A stretch of 64,000 bases of DNA, taken from contig OY744464.1 in the NCBI GenBank assembly GCA_963556145.1, positions 4,588,001 to 4,652,000 of the forward strand, in the 5' to 3' direction. Below the pieces are notes generated by a model. It was not told the origin of the DNA. It did not search any database and saw only the letters and a list, made by a program, of their open reading frames with translations. The translations under genes were made by a program, and so were the position numbers. Source of the DNA: Hygrocybe punicea. Taxonomy: Eukaryota; Basidiomycota; Agaricomycetes; Agaricales; Hygrophoraceae. This document shows positions 58,345 through 64,000 of the stretch, one piece after another (position 1 is the first letter of the stretch; every line of letters starts with the position of its first letter).

Positions 58345-60550
58345 CTATTTATGTATATATTTCTTATGCCGATGGACGGTGAGGGGTTTTCGTAGGGTCG
58401 GGTTCGGTGGGTATGGGGGTGCGAAGGTGGCGGGTACGGGATGTGAAACCGGAACCGGAACCTCATCCTCGAATTGAGCCGGAACCGGAACCGGATGCCG
58501 CGGAATCGTTGGGAACGCGTCCGGGTTCGTAGTCGGGTGCTGTGATGCGAGTCGCGGATCCGGATCCGGAAGCCGATGTAGCGGATTGGTCGAAAACGGG
58601 TTGTCGGGTGTGGCGGTATGGCATAGGGCCACGTAGGGAGACGGGGCGGACGACGTGGGCGGATAAGAGGGAACGTGGGATTGCGTGACGTGGATCGTGG
58701 TTTCGTGAGGTCGTTCGAGGATGGCGAGAGGTCGAGGAGGCGGCAACGGGTGGTCGATGTCGGGGGACGGAGGCGGATGACGTGGGCGGATGAGACGACG
58801 TGGACTGGGAGATAGATTGGGGGTGATACGGGTGGCGTTTCGTGTACTTTCGTGGCGGATATGCGTGGGGATTTGACAACGATGCGTCGGGTCGTGGAAC
58901 GGGTTTGAGCGGCCGGTGGTCACGGTTTCGCGGGCGTAACCCAACGGGGCTTCGTTTGGGCTCGCGAGAGGGACGTCGTGGGGTTGGTCGAGGACGTAGG
59001 TGGTCGAGGGGGAGTGGGCGAGGACGGGGACGGCTGGGAAGCGGGGGTCGAGAGTGGGAGTCGACGGGGTGACGTAGGTGACGTGGCCGCTTGCGTGGGA
59101 CGACGAGGGACGGGGGCGGACGTGTTTGGGGCAGTATGGAGCCATGTCGAGGTGCGGAGGCGTGAACGTGGGTGTGGTAGTGGTCGTACGCGGTGGTCGT
59201 TGGTCCTGAGAGAACGCGGTGGTAGGCCATTGGGTGACGTGGCATGGCGTTGGAGGCTCTAATATAACGGGGACAGCTTGTAGGGGTTTGCGAGGGCGAT
59301 GTGGGGTGCTGGGAACTAGTGGGAAGCAGCGGGTGGTCCAACGAGGACGTGAGCGGCCGGGGATGTCGAGTTACGGGGGCACGAGGAAGTATGACGTGGC
59401 AACGCGTGAGGCGTCGATGACGGCGAGGATGGCTCGTGAGAGCTCGCGAGTGGTGTCGTGGGGCTGTAGGAAACGGTACGAGGCGACGGGGAGGTCCAAC
59501 GAGGGCGTAAGCGGCCGGAGACGTCGACTTAGCTGGGGCACGAAGCCGGGTGACGTGGCGCGGCGTGGGGCATCGATAATGGCGAGGACGGCCTGTACTG
59601 GCTTACGAACGACGGTGTGGGGCTCTGGGAGGCTGTACGAAGCGGCGGATGGTCCAACGAGGACGTGAGTGGCCGGGGATGTCGAGTACGGGGGGCACGA
59701 GGAAGGATGACGTGGTGACGCGTGAGGGTCGATGACGGCGAGGATGGCTCGTGAGGGCTCGCGAGTGGTGTCGTGGGGCTGTAGGAAGCGGTACGAGGCG
59801 ACGGGGAGGCGTAAGCGGCCGGGGATGTCGAATAGGCGGGGGCACGAAGCGGGGTGACGTGGGACACTGTGGGAGCGTCGATAACGGCGAAGACGACTCG
59901 TGTGGGCTCGCGACTGTCGTCGTGGGGCTGTAGCACGGTGTTGAGGGCTGGAACGCGGCGGGGCTGTTTGCACGGACTCGTGAGGGACGCTGACGCGGTT
60001 TGCTGGTAACTTCGCAGGCTCAGACAACGGGGCCGTGTCAGGGCTTGTATCCGGGGACGAGAGCGAGTCCGTAGACGTGAACGGCTGGCCATACGGGGGC
60101 GAAGCGGGAGCCAAACGGGGGCGGATACGGTTGGACGCGTCGAAAACCGCGTTTGAACGCGTTTTTCTGCACGGTTACCACGAAAACGGCTACGATGGGC
60201 GTACCTGGGGTGCACAGGCTAAACCCGTTACACTGTGGGCGTGTTCCTTCTGCTTCGTGGCTCCGTTCGTCTGTGTTTTCGTGAGTGACGCGGTTGTTGT
60301 TGGTCGCGGTCGCTGGGGCCTGTTTTGGGGTTTTCCGGGCGCGGATTTTCGACCGGAATCGGTGGGGCGTGGAATTCCGAGTGCGTTGGGGTTGTAAAAA
60401 CGAGTGTGGATGGTGGATGTGACGGGGATCGAGACGTCGAGTCGACAAAGTGTGTATTGGGTCGTGGCTGTGCAAGTTTCCTAAAGCGGTAAACGGCCGC
60501 TGGGTCGGCCGCGCAAGAGCGGGTTCGAAGTTGTACGTGATACTAGACAA
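58345..60550 (-). CDS. proline-rich, repeat-containing reading frames of the 5.47-kb element
   Basis: Minus-strand open frames cover most of this interval in shifting phase: 60550-60038 (starts MSSITYNFEPALARP, contains RPQCNGFSLCTPGTPIV), 60114-59371 (a repeated unit, SYRFLQPHDTTRE...AILAVID) and 59145-58345 (Pro/His/Arg-rich). The RPQCNG segment is homologous at DNA level to the cysteine segment of the 2.4-kb element's protein. Frame changes suggest either splicing or decay; no single intact product can be assigned. No enzyme domain is seen. Confidence 0.4.
59300..59945. repeat. tandem repeat, unit about 155 bp, four copies
   Basis: The phrase gtggggctgtagga(a/g)gcggtacgag and relatives recur at about 59456, 59614, 59770 and 59918, spaced 148-158 bp, each followed by gtaagcggccggggatgtcga-like sequence. 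The unit is coding-frame compatible on the minus strand. Confidence 0.75.
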
Positions 60551-60779
60551 TCGTAGTCGTTAAAGAAGAGAAAATATTATGAGAATCAAACCCAAATGAT
60601 AGTGTGGCAGTTGGCGATTGGATGTCGAAGCGTTGGGTGTCGAATGTAAAGAAGTCGGGTAACGGGTGTCGGATGTGTAGAGTGCTGCGGCAAGGCTTGT
60701 TTCGAGATGACGAAAGGAAATGTAGGGCTGTGGAATGAATGTTTCTTGACACTGAATTATCCTCGCGGTGGGCTCCAGA

Positions 60780-61677
60780 TGTAGATGCGGGTTCTTGGTG
60801 GCTTCGGAACTATATAAAGAAATAATATAAAGATCCTAACCAGAAGGTGTCAGCGTAGAAGTGACTGGATAAGTCAGTGTCGGGAATAGAAGTAAAAAGA
60901 AGGGAATGTTAGTAAAAGTAAAGCCGCCGCGTAAAACTGGACTAATAACGACGAAGCTGGCGATGAACGGAGTGAAAACGGACAAATAATAAAGAACCCG
61001 ACGATGCCGACGATGTCGGGTATGGCGGGTCGGGTCGGGTCGGGTTGGAAACGATGAACGAATATACGGAAACAACGATAAAGATGACGAAGTGAACTAT
61101 AAAAAGCTAAGGATCTACGTGGACGAGCATTTGAAGGGATTAAAAGGTGATTCTGACTAAAGGGAAACGGGGACTAATGGTATCTTTTTTTGTACGGTCG
61201 TCGGTGACCGTTTTTATAGTACATGAGTGTGTAGCTACTTTCGGACATGTCTACTTCGGCCGATAGAAACTACAAAGAAACACTGGAATGGGGAAGTGGA
61301 AAGGGGGGTTGCAAAGCAACGAAGACAGGAAAGTGGAGGGGAAAACAAATATCCATGAAAAAGATTGGAAAAGTCCTACATATCTCCGAAAGGACGAGGG
61401 GATGCATAAATAAGGTAAATCCGAAGTCGGGGATTGAGTCCGAAGAGATCCATCTCCTGGAATTGGAACTCCGAGGCGTTTGAGGCTGACGGATTTAGCC
61501 CAAAAGCGGCCGTCACAAAGCGGCATGTGTCGGGTTACATCGGTCACGTCGGGTCACGTCACGTCGGGTTACGTCGGGTTACGTCGGGTTCGAATGCAAG
61601 TCGAATGGCGGCATCGGGTTGGTCCGGATTCGTGATATATCGATGATACGGACTCAGAGGGACGTCGACCCTCTACA
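60780..61677 (-). repeat. 5' LTR of the 5.47-kb element
   Basis: Near-identical partner of 56206-57102. Followed by CCGG at 61678-61681, which directly abuts the next LTR. Confidence 0.85.
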
Positions 61678-61681
61678 CCGG

Positions 61682-64000
61682 TGTAGAGGGTCCTCGACCC
61701 TCTGAGGCCGTAACATCGATATCTCGCGAATCCGCTCGAACCCGATGTCTCTAGCAATCTACGCTCGAACCCGACGCAACCCGACGCAACCCGATGCATA
61801 CCGACTAGCACGGCCGCTCATGTACCTGGTCGGTCCATCTCCTAAACTCACGGAACTTCAAATATCAAAGATAGATCTCATCGGACTGGAATCCCGACGT
61901 CGGACTTGCCTTATTCGCGCCTAGCATCTCCCTTATGGAGATATAGTAAAGTATATTACATCTTTTACGGTTTTTATATCTTCCACCCATTTTCCCTGTC
62001 ATGGTCGCCTCGCAACCCCCTTCCTACTTTTCCATTTTTATTCTCCTTTGTTTTCTCTCATCGGCTGAGGACTCTCGTCCGAATCTAGGTACAGAAATTT
62101 GTAGTATAAAAACGGTGCCCAAGCGCCGTCTCTGAATAAGAAACCAGTTCCCCCGTTTCCTCTCTCTGAGAATTAGTCTCTCAGTAAAATCCATCGCACA
62201 CATTGCTCGTCGGATTCCTCGACGCTCTCCCCATCGTTCTACTGCCTTTATCTCTACATCCCTCGTCACCCGACACCCGACCCGCCGTACCCGACATCGT
62301 CGGCTTCGTCGGCTTCGACCGGTCTCGATAGATTTCAGTAGTTTACTCGGCGGCTTCTTACCATTTATATCCTATCATTTTACTGAAGCTTGTTAGACTA
62401 TTCCTAGTCACTTCTACGCTGACCCCCACAGGCTTAGGATTTCTATTCCGCAGCCACCCCGACCTCACCTTTACATCTGGAGCCCACCGCGAGGAATAGT
62501 CTAGCACCACCATAGCTTCCTCTTCCCGTATCCCTCCCTCTGACCGTCGTCTTCGAGATCTTCCTCGAAGAACTCTTCAACAAGAACTCTCTTTAGCCAC
62601 CTTCGACCCGACAATCGACGACGACTTCTTCCAGCTAGTACCCGACCACCTCGCTCGACATAACAATCTCCCACTCATCTCAGGGTCAAACACCCCCCTA
62701 TATCTTTCATCCGACAGTCTCGAATCGGTCGATATACCGATTATTACAATAACACCCGACTCATCCGATCTCAGTTCGACACCCGCATCGCCTACGTCCC
62801 CGACTTCGACCTCGTTAGAACCCCCGTCTATGTCTTCGCTCTCGACATCGAAAAATCCGTCATCGTCATCGTCCCTGTCATCGTCTTTGCCTACGCCGTC
62901 ATCGTCCCCGTCTTCGTCTTTGCCTACGCCGTCATCGTCCACGTTACCCGACCCGCTCATCATACACCCGACAACCGCTTCATCGACATCTCAGCTCCTT
63001 CCACCCACAATGACTTCGACCTCTGGATCTTCGACCACTCCCCACGTTACCGCTCCCCATGTTACTCCACGACAAATGCCTGCTCGCGGTCACTCCACGG
63101 CCCCGACCTTTGATGGGAACCCGCTCAATTTAAACCGCTTCTTTGAAGAAGTCAAGATACTTGCTGCTGATGCCGCTCTCGACGACGCAGGACGCATCAA
63201 GCATAGTCTGCGCTACACGTCGCTTAGCGACTACGAGCTTTGGGCGAGTTTACCTAGCGCAACCGGCGCCGATTATGCCGCATTCAAAAGGAGCGTACTC
63301 GTGCTATACCCGGGCACGGAAGACGATCACCGGTACACTATGGCGGATCTCGACCGTCTTACGCACACCCAAACCGCTTACGGTATCCGTACCCACGCCG
63401 AACTTGGCGAATATTACCGCGAGTTCATCCGGATCTCAGGGTTTCTTCTAGACAAGGGTCGGATCTCTCCCCGAGAACGCAACATCGCGTACGAGAACGG
63501 CTTCCATGTTGAGCTTAAAAAGGACATCAAAACCTGTCTGCAGTACCAAAAGCCGAACCATTTCCATAGCGACCCTTACGACTTTCAGGACTTCCACAAC
63601 TGCACCCACTTCTTGCTGGCCAGAACCGTGGCCGAACCATCCACCGTCTCTCGTCTATCGTCAACGTCGCCTGCCGCCATCCGGTACTCGACTCCAATAG
63701 AACCTGCCACCCGCTACCCGCCACCCGCTCGCTACGACCCGGTCATTCCTAAAGTGGAACCGGTCAAACCTAACGTATCCGACCTCTTTCGTCTTGTTTC
63801 GCAACAACTCGCCGTCCTCATGCAAGCCCTCACCGAACGTAACAACCCCCCAAAGCCGTGTGCAAATAGGGCCGAGCCAACCACCAGGCTATCGTTGGCA
63901 AAAATATGAAGGATCGCTTTGATGCATGGCACGCACAGAACCCCGGCAACCGCGCTCCCCCTGCCCGCAACCCCACAGAACCATTCCAACGTGACCCGCC
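61682..64000 (+). mobile_element. LTR retroelement running off the right edge
   Basis: A 5' LTR (61682-62475, TGTAGAGGG...CTTTACA, TATAAAA near 62104) is followed by the shared primer-binding site at 62478-62495 and a gag gene. The LTR is related to that of the 5.47-kb element (same ends, gtcacttctacgctgac block) but diverged and in the opposite orientation. Whether it has pol genes cannot be seen in this window. Confidence 0.8.
62830..63909 (+). CDS. Gag protein of the right-edge LTR element
   Basis: A 359-aa frame from ATG 62830 (also open upstream to about 62500 without another ATG). The Ser/Pro-rich start is followed by the conserved capsid-like region: APTFDGNPLNLNRFFEEV, SDYELWASLPSATGADY, VLYPGTEDDHRYTMADLDRL, YYREFIRISGFLLDKGRISP, FHSDPYDFQDFHNCTHFLL. 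It aligns along this region with the gag-like product at 8104. The C-terminal part (DLFRLVSQQLAVLMQALTER) is a helix preceding the usual zinc-knuckle region, which is not reached before the stop. Low identity to the 8104 copy shows these are separate families with a common ancestor. Confidence 0.7.
   Translation: MSSLSTSKNPSSSSSLSSSLPTPSSSPSSSLPTPSSSTLPDPLIIHPTTASSTSQLLPPTMTSTSGSSTTPHVTAPHVTPRQMPARGHSTAPTFDGNPLNLNRFFEEVKILAADAALDDAGRIKHSLRYTSLSDYELWASLPSATGADYAAFKRSVLVLYPGTEDDHRYTMADLDRLTHTQTAYGIRTHAELGEYYREFIRISGFLLDKGRISPRERNIAYENGFHVELKKDIKTCLQYQKPNHFHSDPYDFQDFHNCTHFLLARTVAEPSTVSRLSSTSPAAIRYSTPIEPATRYPPPARYDPVIPKVEPVKPNVSDLFRLVSQQLAVLMQALTERNNPPKPCANRAEPTTRLSLAKI

Larger units (their letters stand above)
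56206..61677 (-). mobile_element. 5.47-kb non-autonomous LTR element (minus orientation)
   Basis: LTRs lie at 56206-57102 (897 bp) and 60780-61677 (898 bp), nearly identical; I noted a one-base indel near the outer end. CCGG lies at 56202-56205 and 61678-61681. The primer-binding site (reverse complement of the shared 18-mer) is at 60760-60777, next to the right LTR, so the element reads right to left. The pre-LTR motif gaccagggatggtc is at about 57127-57142. Interior frames on the minus strand are Pro/Ser/His-rich and repetitive; no pol domain is present. Part of the interior matches the 2.4-kb element at 15228. Confidence 0.85.

Overview
The window looks like basidiomycete (probably Agaricomycotina) nuclear DNA. 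It has single-copy eukaryotic genes split by many short introns (mostly about 45-65 nt, GT-AG, a few GC-AG), fungal-type protein families (Stb6-like, PX/PXB/DUF3818, Cbk1/COT1 kinase, MARVEL), and large blocks of LTR retroelements and DNA transposons. The genus cannot be named from the sequence alone.

Layout. (1) 1-22.8 kb is transposon-rich: a hAT-like element (1247-2080); three copies of a 1.67-kb solo LTR with perfect 5-bp target duplications (3093-4762, 4861-7184, 14153-19320), two of them interrupted by younger insertions; a 5.1-kb LTR element with a gag-like gene and a spliced antisense gene (7270-12352); a long inverted repeat (12792-13546); a second hAT-like element (18156-19241); a broken trehalose-phosphate synthase/phosphatase-family fragment (20866-21651) and a small MITE (22039-22509). 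(2) 22.8-53.6 kb is a gene island, left to right: MARVEL membrane protein (+), two-TM small protein (+), E2 UBC8/UBE2H (+), THOC5-like (-), glucose-6-phosphate dehydrogenase (+), LON/RING protein (-), Stb6-like (+), CCDC47 (-), a small conserved-looking protein (+), PX/DUF3818 protein (+), Spb4/DDX55 helicase (-), NDR kinase (-), a disordered protein (-), mitochondrial PDK/BCKDK-type kinase (-), a decayed Tc1/mariner element, and a chymotrypsin-fold protease-like gene with frame breaks (+). (3) 53.9-64 kb is a second transposon block: nested LTR elements that repeatedly sit at CCGG or close variants; the last runs off the right edge.

The housekeeping genes serve unrelated pathways (pentose phosphate, mRNP export, ubiquitin, ribosome biogenesis, RAM/NDR signalling, ER membrane-protein biogenesis, mitochondrial dehydrogenase control); their arrangement is compact, with a divergent pair only 53 bp apart. 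Most novel are the mobile-element features: a reading frame inside the 1.67-kb LTR that appears protein-constrained, an antisense coiled-coil/zinc-cluster gene inside a pol-less LTR element, LTR families sharing one primer-binding site and 4-bp CCGG-like target duplications, and a protease-fold gene with a coiled-coil insertion between its apparent catalytic residues. No reverse transcriptase, integrase, rRNA, tRNA or CRISPR array was recognised.
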